Part shown: piece by piece, positions 11,186 through 21,976 of the stretch | Position numbering within the stretch: the first letter of the stretch is position 1 | Layout: each line of letters opens with the position of its first letter | Assembly (NCBI RefSeq): GCF_007655135.1 | Contig: NW_022204375.1 | Span: 1-64,000, forward strand | Origin: Punica granatum | Lineage: Eukaryota > Streptophyta > Magnoliopsida > Myrtales > Lythraceae | Direction: 5' to 3' | Length of the DNA: 64,000 bases | Program-made: the position numbers and the translations under genes | The notes under the pieces: generated by a model | Databases searched by the model: none | Told to the model about the DNA's origin: nothing | What the model saw: only the letters and a program-made list of their open reading frames with translations

Positions 11186-11889
11186 CCCATTGCATCATTA
11201 ACTTAATGACAACTCCTCTTGCACTCTCTCTCTAGTATTTCTCACTCAAACAAATGCTCTCAACCTCCCAAGAACTTCAGCAAAATCGCAGCAAGCAAGA
11301 ACCACCCAAAACCAAGCAAAACACTCAAGACTTAAGTCGGAATCCATCCCGACTTAAATCCAAACTTGACCAAACTTCATATCCCACATGTATTCGACCT
11401 CCCGAGTCCATTTCCGGTGTTAGTTTCAGCATTTGAAGCTCCCAGCATGCAGATCTAGAACATTTCAGAATCGGGCCTCTAGGTACTTTCTCGGTTCCTA
11501 GGCGAGTCCCGCCCCCCAACTTTGCTCGAGCCTTGACCAAACTTCTTACCCCACATGTTTTCGACCTTCTAAATCCATTTCCGAGCCTAGTTTTAGCATT
11601 TGAAGCCTCCAACACACCATTTCAGCAGGTAGCAGAAACAGTGCAGAAACGGGTTTCCATGGCCACCCCGGATCCTTGGCACGCCATTTCTTCCCACGAC
11701 CATGGCGAGTCGTGCCATCACTTCATAGGGGTTCCTCACAACCCTCACTCTTCCTCGTGACAAGGTGGTCACGTGCCGAGAGCCGTTCAACCGTGCACCA
11801 CCGCCTTTTCTCTCCTTTCTCCCTTCACAGATTTTTCCAGTTTTTTTACCGGTTTTCTTTGCATCTTTCAAGAAAATAGACATGTCTAA

Positions 11890-12460
11890 TCCTCATGAAA
11901 CCACTGCAGGTATGATCCTCACTCAGTTAGGAGTCCAATGCCACCGATCTCGCACCAAAAGACCACCGGGAGCCTCCCGTAGAGTCGTTTCTTCATCGGG
12001 TGCCAGTCAGGTCTTTTCCTCTGGTCGTCTTTTCTAACCCGAACTTTGCAGGGATGCACAGGTCAGCTCGGGTTGAATCTCGCTACGAGCCACCCATCAC
12101 CGTGCTCCTCACTCAGTTAGGAGTCCAATTCCACCGACCTTGCATCCAAAGACCACCGGGAGCCTCCTGTGGAGCCGTTTCTTCATCGGGTGCCAGTCGG
12201 GTCTGTTTTGACCCGACTGGGTCTGTCCTTTTTTTACTGACCCGACTTTGTTTTTGATTTCCGGAAAATCTACGGATGCTCTCCTCCCGAAGCCACCACA
12301 GGAGTGATCCTTAGTCTCTTGGGAATCCAACACAACTGGCCCCGCGCGGAAATTCCATCCCGATCAACCGGTACAGCCCCGACAAGCCAGACTGCCAGTC
12401 GGGTCTGCCAGTCGACCCGACTGCACCGGTTCGGGTCTGTTCGTTCCAACCGAGTCTCCC
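11890..12460 (+). repeat. Leader direct repeats in LTR D1 (190-bp period)
   Basis: TCCTCACTCAGTTAGGAGTC occurs at 11916 and 12106, a 190-bp period, each followed by matching blocks with GACCACCGGGAGCCTCC and TTTCTTCATCGGGTGCCAGT. A third, degenerate copy starts near 12308. The same block is found in D2, D3 and D4. It takes the place of the repeats at 5480-6060 in LTR A but has different unit sequence. Confidence 0.82.
12193..12220 (+). other. 11-bp perfect hairpin in LTR D1 leader
   Basis: CCAGTCGGGTC (12193-12203) and GACCCGACTGG (12210-12220) are exact inverted repeats around a 6-nt loop, TGTTTT. Identical hairpins occur at 24568-24595, 36810-36837 and 49977-50004 in the other D LTRs. It could be a structured leader element; it is not followed by a T run that would suggest a terminator. 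Confidence 0.7.
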
Positions 12461-13988
12461 GACTCCCTTTGCCACTTCTCCGACTCTTTCCTCGTGTTCC
12501 GAGGCTAGGTAACATTCCTCTACGACTTAGAGGAGCTAGGATCCCCGATGTTTGCTTGTTATGAAGTGTTAATGTGATTTATAAACCGGAAATCATGAAA
12601 GTTGCTATTTTTCTTCTAGATCCGGACTTCCTCATGCCTTTCCATGCACATACGTCCATCATATTCCATTTATGTGCTCATATCATATCCGTATGATGCA
12701 TAAGTTCATGTGCCATGATAGGAAAAGATCCAAATCGGGGCCGAAGAGACCATCCCGACCCGTGTGAGCCACGGAAGCTCCCGGTCATTCTTGATGGAAT
12801 ACGGCCGAGAGGTTCCTTGGACCACACAAGTCCGGGAGGCCCTCTTTCGCCTCGAGATGGGCTGATTCCCGTGTTTTATCCGTTTTGTTATCACTTGAGT
12901 CGATGCCGTTTTATTGATTCCGCTTAAATATTTTGTTCGTGCGTGTTTGTATGCTCTTTTGCGTGATTATGACCATGGCGGCATCGATGTGATTAAAACG
13001 TGTGTTATTATCGTGTTTGATGTATCATGCATGTAAGATACGATCGTCACCGAATAATTTCACGAATGGGAGAAACGGGACGTATCATTCGGCTAATTAA
13101 ATCACTTGGACCAAATAATTGGGTTAATCGATCCTTAATTCGTAAACGCATCGATGGTTTACGGAACGGCGAGAATGCCCTTTTTCACTAAAATTCACAA
13201 TTTCAAAATACCGAGACGCGTAACACGAATAGAATTGACGTCTAGCGAGTACTCACGTGCCTTGACTCGAGTCCGGGCCCAATTTGAGGCGGCCCGAGTC
13301 GGGGCATGAGAATCCTTCTTAGACTCCTTCATGTGACGCAAATCTCCAATTTATACACGAACATCACAATTTTATCATCCAAGGGCATAACCGTCATTCC
13401 TTGATTCACCGATACCCTAGGCGCTAGGAAGCCGGAAACGCCTCGATCTATGGACGGAAAAGGGCTACCCGTTCGGGTACGAGTTTCATTCACACGGCCC
13501 ATTCCGTCCACTTTCGGTGTTTCTATCTTCCTATCGTAGATTCGGTGGGGAGCATTTTATTTCAGTTACAAAATACAAAGAACCGGACTAATCATACATT
13601 CGGCCTAATCAAACACTAGATAATGGATAAGCGGAATGATAGATTCCAATCTAGAGTCAAAACACGAGTTTGGATAATTCGGTGAAACCGTAGCGACACT
13701 TAACTGAATAAGAGTCTTAAAACAAACACACACATGTAATTGGCTTAGAACCCTATTCTAATCCACCATCTATGTTTGCCTAGGTTAGATACATTGTTTG
13801 CTAATCAACCCCGATTAATAACTGATTAAATCACGTACATTCGACTTAATACACCACTTGTCTGTATTCACCGACAATTGTCAGTTGCTTTCTGTATCGT
13901 GTCAGTTACATCAGTTTTCTTCAGTTTTATTCTTGCTTTTGATGATTTATTGCGGTTCGGGCCCGAACCCATAAGTCACGTGTTGCAT

Positions 13989-14032
13989 GGGGTCCAACGC
14001 CCCAAATCACCGAACACGAGGTCCAACGCCTC
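13989..14032 (+). other. Two tandem YCAAC-loop hairpins in LTR D1
   Basis: 13989-14003 reads GGGG-TCCAACG-CCCC and 14018-14032 reads GAGG-TCCAACG-CCTC, with a 29-bp period. They correspond to the hairpins at 7941-8014 in LTR A, with different but still complementary arms. Confidence 0.55.
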
Positions 14033-14519
14033 TTAACTCACCGAGCGCGTGCAACTCGAGTGCGGAATGGGATCTAGCCTCGATTCACCGTCACACTCCG
14101 AATACGGCCTATGTGGAAGGCGGATTTGGATTGAGCGCGTGAAACGTGTTTAGATATCACCCGGGAGCTCGATCGATCCAACGGTTACAGTGGAAACAAG
14201 TCGTTTTTCTGCAAACCGACGGTTCGATCGGACCCGACCCCCGGCTCTTTGAGCCCGCGTTGCCTTAATTTATTTATCGGTTATTCAAAATACACGGTGA
14301 GCAGGAGCGGAATAGTGGCCCAATGCAAACCGATCGGGATCCATTTACTTATTCGGTTATACTTTGTAATTGTTCGAGAGAACATTGTGAGGATTCTATT
14401 TGTATGTTCATTCATCTCCTTGTAAGGATCCCCGATCGGTGAGCGAGAGGTCCGAGTGCTGGATCGGTTAAGTTGATCTATCGCCACCAAAGGGTGAGTA
14501 AGCTTGGATACTCGTGGTT

Positions 14520-14583
14520 TCGGTTCACGCAGGGAATCAACCATCACGGTTCGATGAACTGTAACGCTAAGATAGTGAACCGA
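14520..14583 (+). other. Conserved long-range stem in LTR D1
   Basis: TCGGTTCAC (14520-14528) pairs with GTGAACCGA (14575-14583). Relative to LTR A the second pair changes from T-A to C-G, so pairing is kept. The enclosed part contains GTTC-GAT-GAAC (14549-14559). Confidence 0.55.
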
Positions 14584-14889
14584 CTCCTCGATGCACAAGC
14601 CTACTCATCTTTCGGACTCTTGGTCCAACTTGATCAATTCATCGAATTTACGGTGTCAAAACGGGCGAGTCGAGCGCAACTCTAAATCACGCGGTAAATA
14701 AACAAAATGGCAAGCCTAGCAAGCTAGAGTACCGAGAGGGCGTGCGGGATATAGGCCCGCACGTAATAGAACCCCCGAATTCGGAATTTTCGGTTCCGTA
14801 CGACCATTGCCTTAGCATTTAGGTGTATCCCGTACCCCTAGACCCGGGTAACTTGCCGGCCCTCGACCCTCGGGTCGTAAAATGGCAAG

Positions 14890-14899
14890 TGGCGACTCC
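14890..14899 (+). promoter_or_regulatory. PBS-like decamer inside LTR D1
   Basis: TGGCGACTCC copies the first ten bases of the PBS that starts at 15017, 127 bp downstream. The same decamer is at 27243-27252, 39486-39495 and 52653-52662 in the other D LTRs. Confidence 0.45.
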
Positions 14900-15016
14900 T
14901 TTCTCACGCGTGTCCGTCACGCGTCCCCCCCCCCGGGAAGGTGGACACTCCCAAGCCGCGCGATCCAAAAGCGCGCATGCGTGCCCCGACGAGATCAAAT
15001 TCGGGTGCGCACAGCT

Positions 15017-15034
15017 TGGCGACTCCACTGGGGA
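15017..15034 (+). promoter_or_regulatory. PBS of internal region I1 (tRNA-Arg type)
   Basis: TGGCGACTCCACTGGGGA lies 3 nt (GCT) after the LTR end. It is complementary to the 3' end of a plant tRNA-Arg as I recall it (CCA end included), the primer associated with Ogre/Tat elements. Confidence 0.82.
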
Positions 15035-16704
15035 CATCTAGAGGGTTCGGGCTCAATCCCGTTTGCTTGCTTGCTTGTTTATTTACTGCTTTCCGTCGTT
15101 TACCGCTTATCTATTTACGCACATTTATTTCACGTATGCATTGCATATCATACTAGTTTCTTAGGTACCTTGTCCGACATCCCACGGGCACCAATATAGG
15201 AAGCTAGGTTAGTCAGAGGTTCCGAGTAAGGGAACGGATCGAGTCGGCTATGCCACCGAACCGGCCCCCAAAGATCCTCGCTCGATTTCAAGGAATTCAC
15301 ACCCTTGAGTCGGGAGCCCCCATCCATAGATAGCACGGTCCCTGTAGCACCGAACCATGCATCGTGCTATGCCTCCATGCAAGCCTTCAACCCGACTCCG
15401 ACAAATAGTCCATCAGGTCGGCCTGCGTGCCACTTTGAGTCTCTTCTATTTCGAGAGTGATGTACATGTACCTTGTAATTTATATTAAGCCGTGGGCATT
15501 TACTCTCTTCGTACACATGCATCGTGCAGTTTTCAAAAATTAGGATGTCATTCATGTTGACAAGTCCTAAACGGAGTTTCCTGTCGTCTTGGTAAGGGAC
15601 GCCTTGCTCGGCCTCCTGCCCGCGCCTCGACAAAGTCCGCCAACACACGAGGACCTCACCGACTCGCCACAGAACGCAAATGGGGTATATTCCGGGACAA
15701 AATGATCGACCTCATCAACACTAGGTTCGATCACCGAGAGGTCGCTGAGAGATGAAGAACTCGCCGGCCAACCACCTTAGAGGGATCTCTCCCAAACCCG
15801 TGCCAAGATGCAGAGATGCGGTCAGGAGCTTGCTTGAGCGAACGCCGCCCTAGAGAGGTCTAGGAAGAGGGCTCGAGGAGGCCCACACATGCACTCTAGG
15901 ATAGATATCTCTGTAAGGCCCTCGCCTAGAACCGATGCTTTCCGGGGCCGCGCTCGCTCAAACCCCGAGTGTGGTGGCAAATCAGCTTAAGGCTTTATTT
16001 TACAAAATTTGCATTGTATTTTGAACCTTTCGAGTCAATGTGAACGACAACATTAGCTTTTGAAAACTCACGTACTGCATGCATCCTATCCATTTACTGT
16101 TTTACACTACAATTAACACTACCACACGGTAGACAAAGTTGTGACCGCCTTTGCAGGTGGACCTCTCGTGGTCCTCACCCTTCCTCCACGGCGAGACGAT
16201 CGGTAGCTCAAGGGCCAACCATCCAGGCAACACTAACTCCCCATTAATCCCGCGCAATCGATTATGTCATTGCATGGTTGAGCACACGTCCCTCTATGCT
16301 ACAAGTGCTTCCATCAGCACAACTGAGCGTGCCATTTCCGCGTCGTGCGAGCATGCCTCCACCTTCTCCATGCACACACCCTCGGCGTGCTCGTACGACG
16401 CCTACCAGGCTAGTTCAATCCCCTAAGCCCTTACGCTGAAATCGCGAATATGGTTTACTCCTTCATTATTTTCTTTTCCCATTGTAGGAAATTCTACACA
16501 AGAAGACAGCCTGAATACTGATCGACCACAATTGAGACAACAAACGTCTTCCATCCATCCAGCTCCTTGGGATTTCAACACTGAGTCCCCATCCCTGCTC
16601 CACAAAGCAAGACCGCAAGCAAATCAGCGTCACCGCATTGCAGCGCCTCACGCTATTCCTCAGCATTGACCTTTGCTTTCGCATTTCTTGCACTTTCCTA
16701 TCAA

Positions 16705-18387
16705 CCCCGCATTTATTGCATCGGGCTTCGGCCCCTCATCGGGCTTTGGCCTGCATCGGGCTCCGGCCCCGCATTTACTGCATCGGGCTCCGGCCCTGCA
16801 TCGGGCTCCGGCCCCGCGTTTACTGCATCGGGCTTCGGCCCCGCATCGGGCTCCGGCCCCGCATCGGGCTCCGGCCCTGCATCGGGCATCGGCCCCTCAT
16901 CGGGCTTTGGCCCCGCATCGGGCTCCGGCCCCGCGTTTACTGCATCGGGTTTCGGCCCCGCATCGGGCTCCGGCCTCGCATTTACTGCATCGGGCTTCGG
17001 CCCCGCATCGGGCTCCGGCCCTGCATCGGGCTCCGGCCCCGCATCGGGCTTCGGCCCCGCATCGGGCTCCGGCCTCGCATTTACTGCATCGGGCTTCGGC
17101 CCCGCATCGGGCTCCGGCCCTGCATCGGGCTCCGGCCCTGCATCGGGCTTTGGCCCCGCATCGGGCTCCGGCCCCGCATATACTGCATCGGGCTCCGGCC
17201 CCGCGTTTACTGCATCGGGCTTCGGCCCCGCATCGGGCTCCGGCCTCGCATTTACTGCATCGGGCTTCGGCCCCGCATCGGGCTCCGGCCCTGCATCGGG
17301 CTCCGGCCCTGCATCGGGCTTCGGCCCCTCATCGGGCTTTGGTCCCGCATCGGGCTCCGGCCCTGCATTTACTGCATCGGGCTCCGACCCCGTATTTACT
17401 GCATCGGGCTTCGGCCTCGCATCGGGCTCCGGCCCTGCATCGGGCTTCGGCCCCTCATCGGGCTTTGGCCCCGCATCGGGCTCCGGCCCTGCATTTACTG
17501 CATCGGGCTCCGACCCCGTATTTACTGCATCGGGCTTCGGCCTCGCATCGGGCTCCGGCCCTGCATCGGGCTCCGGCCCCACATTTACTGCATCGGGCTC
17601 CGGCCCCGCATCAGGCTCCGGCCCGGCATCGGGCTCCGGCCCCGCATTTACTGCATCGGGCTTCGGCCCCGCATTTACTGCATCGGGCTCCGGCCCCGCA
17701 TTTACTGCATCGGGCTTCGGCCCCGCATCGGGCTCTTGCCCTGCATCGGGCTTCGGCCCCGCATTTACTGCATCGGGCTCCGGCCCCGCATTTACTGCAT
17801 CGGGCTTCGACCCCGCATTTACTGCATCGGGCTTCGGCCTCACATCGGGCTCCGGCCCTGCATCGGGCTCCGGCCCCTCATCGGGCTCCGGCCCCGCATC
17901 GGGCTCCGGCCCCGCATTTACTGCATCGGGCTCCAGCCCCGCGTTTACTGCATCGGGCTTCGGCCCCGCATCAGGCTCCGGCCCCGCATCGGGCTCCGGC
18001 CCCGCGTTTACTGCATCGGGCTTCGGCCCCGCATCGGGCTCCGGCCCTGCATTGGGCTCCGGCCCCGCAATTACTGCATTGGGCTTCGGCCCCGCATCGA
18101 GCTCCGGCCTTGCATCGGGCTCCGGCCCTGCATCGGGTTCCGGTCCCGCATTTACTGCATTAGGCTTCGACCTCACATCGGCCTCCGGCCCTGCATTTAC
18201 TTTTGGGTTTCGGCCCTGCATCGGGCTCCGGCCCCACTTTTGGGCTTTAGCCCCACTTTTGGGCTTCGGCCCCACTTTTGGGCTTCGGCCCCTCATCGGG
18301 CCTTGGTCCCGCATTTGCTGCTTTTGGGCTCCGGCCCCGCATTTACTGCTTTCAGGTTTTGACCACTCGCGTTTACTGCTTTCAGGC
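16705..18387 (+). repeat. Tandem array a in I1 (9-bp-quantised modules)
   Basis: Units are CATCGGGCTCCGGCCCCG (18 bp, with TTC/TCC and other variants), sometimes followed by the 9-bp CATTTACTG to give 27 bp. A higher-order block of 126 bp is duplicated (starts 17329 and 17455). Towards the 3' end the units become CACTTTTGGGCTTCGGCC-type and lose register. Because modules are multiples of 9 bp and lack stops, several frames on both strands stay open for hundreds of codons. The resulting proteins (for example repeats of IGLRPR, HRAPAP or SGSGPA) are artefacts. Confidence 0.95.
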
Positions 18388-20874
18388 TCAACTAAAATCC
18401 AAAATCGACTTGGATTCAAATTCATCCAAGCGATACTCCGAGGAGCAAGTCTAATCCTTCAACCGCAAAAGATCACAGGCAACAGCTCCGACGAACAGAG
18501 CATGGCCCTGCCCACCCGCCGCGAAAGTCACTAGCACGATCACATCTCCGACCGGAGAATGATCCCTGCCCACCCTCCGCTGTGGCCATCAACCAGCCAC
18601 TGGGGCAACATGCACTATTCCCTAAACTCTCTTTTACATTTATTCATGAATGGGCTCCAGGCATGAACAAACCCTTCAAGTGGCACTTGGACCATCCCAG
18701 AGATGCTCTATTGGTTTTGTCGGACCTATTCGACTCGCCTGTCCTCATTGGACCCGGCTCCTCGAGCCTTCTTCTAGGACGGCTGCGCATGCCAACCCGT
18801 AATCAGGGAAAGTACACCTATATGGCCCTAGTCACGGTTTGCCCACTCCAGGGTGGTGATGACTAAACTCTCGGAATTGAGTGTCCCTCACGCGCGGCAC
18901 TCCATGGGTCGCACGCTGGACGATGGGACTTCCCATGGGATCACTTTACATTTCTTACCGTACATTCCACCGTACAATCACCCAATGCATCATCTTCTTT
19001 GTCATCTCTCACAGGGACATGCCGGTTACAGGCAAAGAACGATACACGGGTTCACATCTCCCTGAGAATTCCACTCGGACCCTTTCCTCATACTTCGACG
19101 AGGGAGGTTTCCGACGAATATGTACCCCCTATGAAGCCGACGACGAAAGCGTTCGAACGAGCCGCATGCCTTCAACGCAACCGTCTTAATCGACAAACAA
19201 ACATGCCTATCGGCTTTGAGAGCACACCTCTCCGGCGTACAACTGATGCTGGAGCGACAACGCACGATCGGGTGCGGCAATCATACAAGACTCCCGACAC
19301 AGGCTACAATGATCAGGGCATCCCTGTCCAACATTCACGCGGAGGCAACCTTGGTCACCCACACTCCTGGGGCAATTTTGTTTTCGTTTTAGACAATAGG
19401 GGAAATAACTTGTAAAGCTTGCAAGGACAAAAGACGCGAAGTTCGACTTTCGAGTGCACAAGAATCAGACTTCTGAGAAAACCAGCCATCACAAAATTGG
19501 GCTAGGATAACGAAGTACATCAAGTCTCCATGGGGCTAAGCAAACAAAAGTGGCCTCGGCAATGCAAAGTCGAGGAGTTTCAAACAAATACAAGGGGCAC
19601 AATACAGACCCCAACTGCAAAAAAAAAAAACAGAGCGAAAAGACGCGGGAAAAACCCGCCAACAAAGAAGAGAAGAGAGAGAGAAAAGAAGCGGGAAAAA
19701 CCCGCCAACAAAAAATGGGGCAATGCCGAGGTTTACCAAAAGCACCGGCACCCCAAATCCAAAAGAAATGAACAAACCCCGACAAAAAGGGGAAGCAGCA
19801 GACGCAACTCCTCGACGGAGACAGAATGTAACGCACTCGGAAGTCGATTTATTCGAACCCTTCGCCCTTGCAAACCCGAGAGACAAAAGAATCGAGCCTG
19901 CTAGGTCGAAAACCCCTCGGGGCGATCTAGGCAAAAATTAGGGCAAAAGAGAGGCACGACTGAAAATCCCAAGGCGGGCGGTCGTGGCAAAAGGAGAGTT
20001 CATCCCCTTTAGGTTGAGAGGTACGGCCCCGAGGCGGGTGACCGTAGCAAAAGGAGAGTAAAATGAGAGATAAACAAAACAGTCACCCTGGGCCTTCGCA
20101 CACTGCGCGGACCAGGGATCCCCAAGGGAAATGGCCAGGTTATCTACTCCAACACGACCCCGATCGGCTCTCCTACCGAACTCAACCGTCCAAGGCGGAT
20201 TCTTCTTCAAGCACAGCAGGCGACCAAGCACGCAATCCAAACAGTTTAAGACAACCAACGCCAACCGAAGGACGGAAGAGAAGGGGGTACATCTCACGAC
20301 AAGCGTGAACCCGTGTATCCTTTTAGCCTTGGGCAACCGGCTCCCCAAGCTTTCTCTTTTCTCCTTGTCATTTACATAACTCCAAAATGGGTCACAGCCA
20401 CCCTTCAATCGGCTACCACAAAGCCAAAATCCTAGACATTTCTTTCCGGGAGTCTAGTCATAACACTCTGAAAATGACTAGACCGAGGTCTGACCAAGTT
20501 TGAACAAAATTCCGCATGCGGGTTACAAATGCAGCCACCCTACGGTATCCTGATGAGAAGGGTCCTAAGTTTACGGGCGCGTCGAACAACCGATAGAGTC
20601 GCTTGGGCACCTTTGAGAACGTCTCGATATGCCCATGCAAGGCCAACAGGAGCCCCGGAGGCCTCACATCGGGGCCTCTGAAAGCGGGACCCCCATTCGC
20701 ATCACCAAAGCAAAAACTCTCCACGGGTCGCCCAGGCAACCCGAAACTGAAGAGCATGCGTTACAAACACTTCATTTTACCTGTGCTTACAAATCGCTAG
20801 TAATCCCATGACTTACTAATGATGTCAGGATCACAGGTACAACAAACACAAGAACTACGGCGAACTCTGATTTT

Positions 20875-21764
20875 CGACCCCTCGGGTCCATCTCGGCTTT
20901 TAAATTCCAGTTCAGGTCTATCCTGGCCCCTCGGGTCCATCCCGGCTTTTAAATTTCTGTTCAGGTCTATCCTGGCCCCTCGGGTCCATCCCGGCTTTTA
21001 AATTTCTGTTCAGGTCTATCCTGGCCCCTCGGGTCCACCCCGGCTTTTAAATTCCAGTTCAGGTCTATCCTGGCCCCTCGGGTCCATCCCGGCTTTTAAA
21101 TTTCTGTTCAGGTCTATCCTGGCCCCTCGGGTCCATCCCGGCTTTTAAATTCCAGTTCAGGTCTATCCTGGCCCCTCGGGTCCATCCCGGCTTTTAAATT
21201 CCAGTTCAGATCTATCCTGGCCCCTCGGGTCCATCCCGGCTTTTAAATTCCAGTTCAGGTCTATCTTGGCCCGTCGGGTCCATCCCGGCTTTTAAATTCC
21301 AGTTCAGGTCTATCCTGGCCCCTCGGGTCCATCCCGGCTTTTAAATTTCTGTTCAGGTCTATCCTGGCCCCTCGGGTCCATCCCGGCTTTTAAATTCCAG
21401 TTCAGGTCTATCCTGGCCCCTCGGGTCCATCCCGGCTTTTAAATTCCAGTTCAGGTCTATCCTGGCCCCTCGGGTCCATCCCGGCTTTTAAATTTCTGTT
21501 CAGGTCTATCCTGGCCTCTCGGGTCCATCCCGGCTTTTAAATTTCTGTTCAGGTCTATCCTGGCCCCTCGGGTCCACCCCGGCTTTTAAATTCCAATTCA
21601 GGTCTATCCTGGCCCCTCGGGTCCACCCCGGCTTTTAAATTCCAGTTCAGGTCTATCCTGGCCCCTCGGGTCCATCCCGGCTTTTAAATTTCTGTTCTGG
21701 TCTATCCTGGCCCCTCGGGTCCATCCCGGCTTTTAAATTTCTGTTCAGGTCTATCCTGGCCCCT
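20875..21764 (+). repeat. Tandem array b in I1 (49-bp unit, about 18 copies)
   Basis: The unit contains GGCCCCTCGGGTCCATCCCG, then GCTTTTAAATTCCAG or GCTTTTAAATTTCTG, then TTCAGGTCTATCCT. Counting GGCTTTTAAAT gives 18 copies. The two unit variants are interspersed without an obvious order. Degenerate copies (TTCATCCCG, TTTATCCCA, CCGTCCCGG) continue to about 21830. Confidence 0.94.
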
Positions 21765-21962
21765 TTCAGGTTCATCCCGTTTTCTTTCGGGTTTATCCCA
21801 GTTTCCTTCGGGTCCGTCCCGGTCTTAATTTCCAGCAATATCCCTATACATCCAAGCAGGCCGCGAGCAGCCACGGTGAAGCTACAACGGAGCGGTCGCC
21901 AGGACCAAAAAGGGGATGCTTGTTATGGTCTTTGGCCACATCCTCTAACCGAGCATGCAACC

Positions 21963-21971
21963 AAAGAGGGG
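21963..21971 (+). promoter_or_regulatory. Polypurine tract of I1
   Basis: AAAGAGGGG followed by CAAGC and the TGTCAGC start of LTR D2. Confidence 0.7.
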
Positions 21972-21976
21972 CAAGC

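Larger units (their letters stand above)
9604..15013 (+). repeat. LTR D1, outer 5' LTR of element D (5410 bp)
   Basis: The LTR starts TGTCAGCACCCC and ends GGTGCGCACA, directly after the GGAGG target duplication rather than after a polypurine tract, so it is the true 5' LTR. It is the most distinct of the four: it keeps about 21 bp near 12465-12485 that D2-D4 lack (between repeats of CGACTC), has CCACTGCAGG where the others have CCACTTCAGG, and lacks one G in CCCCGGATCC. Landmarks are a TATA at 11178-11185, leader repeats at about 11890-12460, an 11-bp hairpin at 12193-12220, YCAAC hairpins at 13989-14032, a long-range stem at 14520-14583 and the PBS-like decamer at 14890-14899. Confidence 0.93.
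15014..21976 (+). mobile_element. Internal region I1 of element D (6963 bp, non-coding)
   Basis: In order it holds a GCT spacer and PBS (15014-15034), a leader of about 300 bp shared with element B (to about 15340), a D-specific stretch to 16704, tandem array a (16705-18387), a non-coding stretch (18388-20874) whose part from about 19031 on is shared with element C, tandem array b (20875-21764), a short tail and the polypurine tract. Two copies of GCGGGAAAAACCCGC lie 46 bp apart (19645 and 19691). Frames outside the arrays are under 160 codons and resemble no protein I know. I see no gag-pol remnant. Confidence 0.88.

Noticed and set aside
15715..15755. Short frame around WGIFRDKMIDLINTRFDH in I1 as a gag remnant
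   Set aside because: About 25 codons ending in a stop, no match to a gag motif I know, and neighbouring frames are closed.
16638..18534. Overlapping frames of 496-622 codons in three plus-strand frames, and 570 on the minus strand, in array a of I1
   Set aside because: They follow the 9-bp tandem modules, give only low-complexity repeats, are open in several frames at once, and change with array length between I1, I2 and I3.
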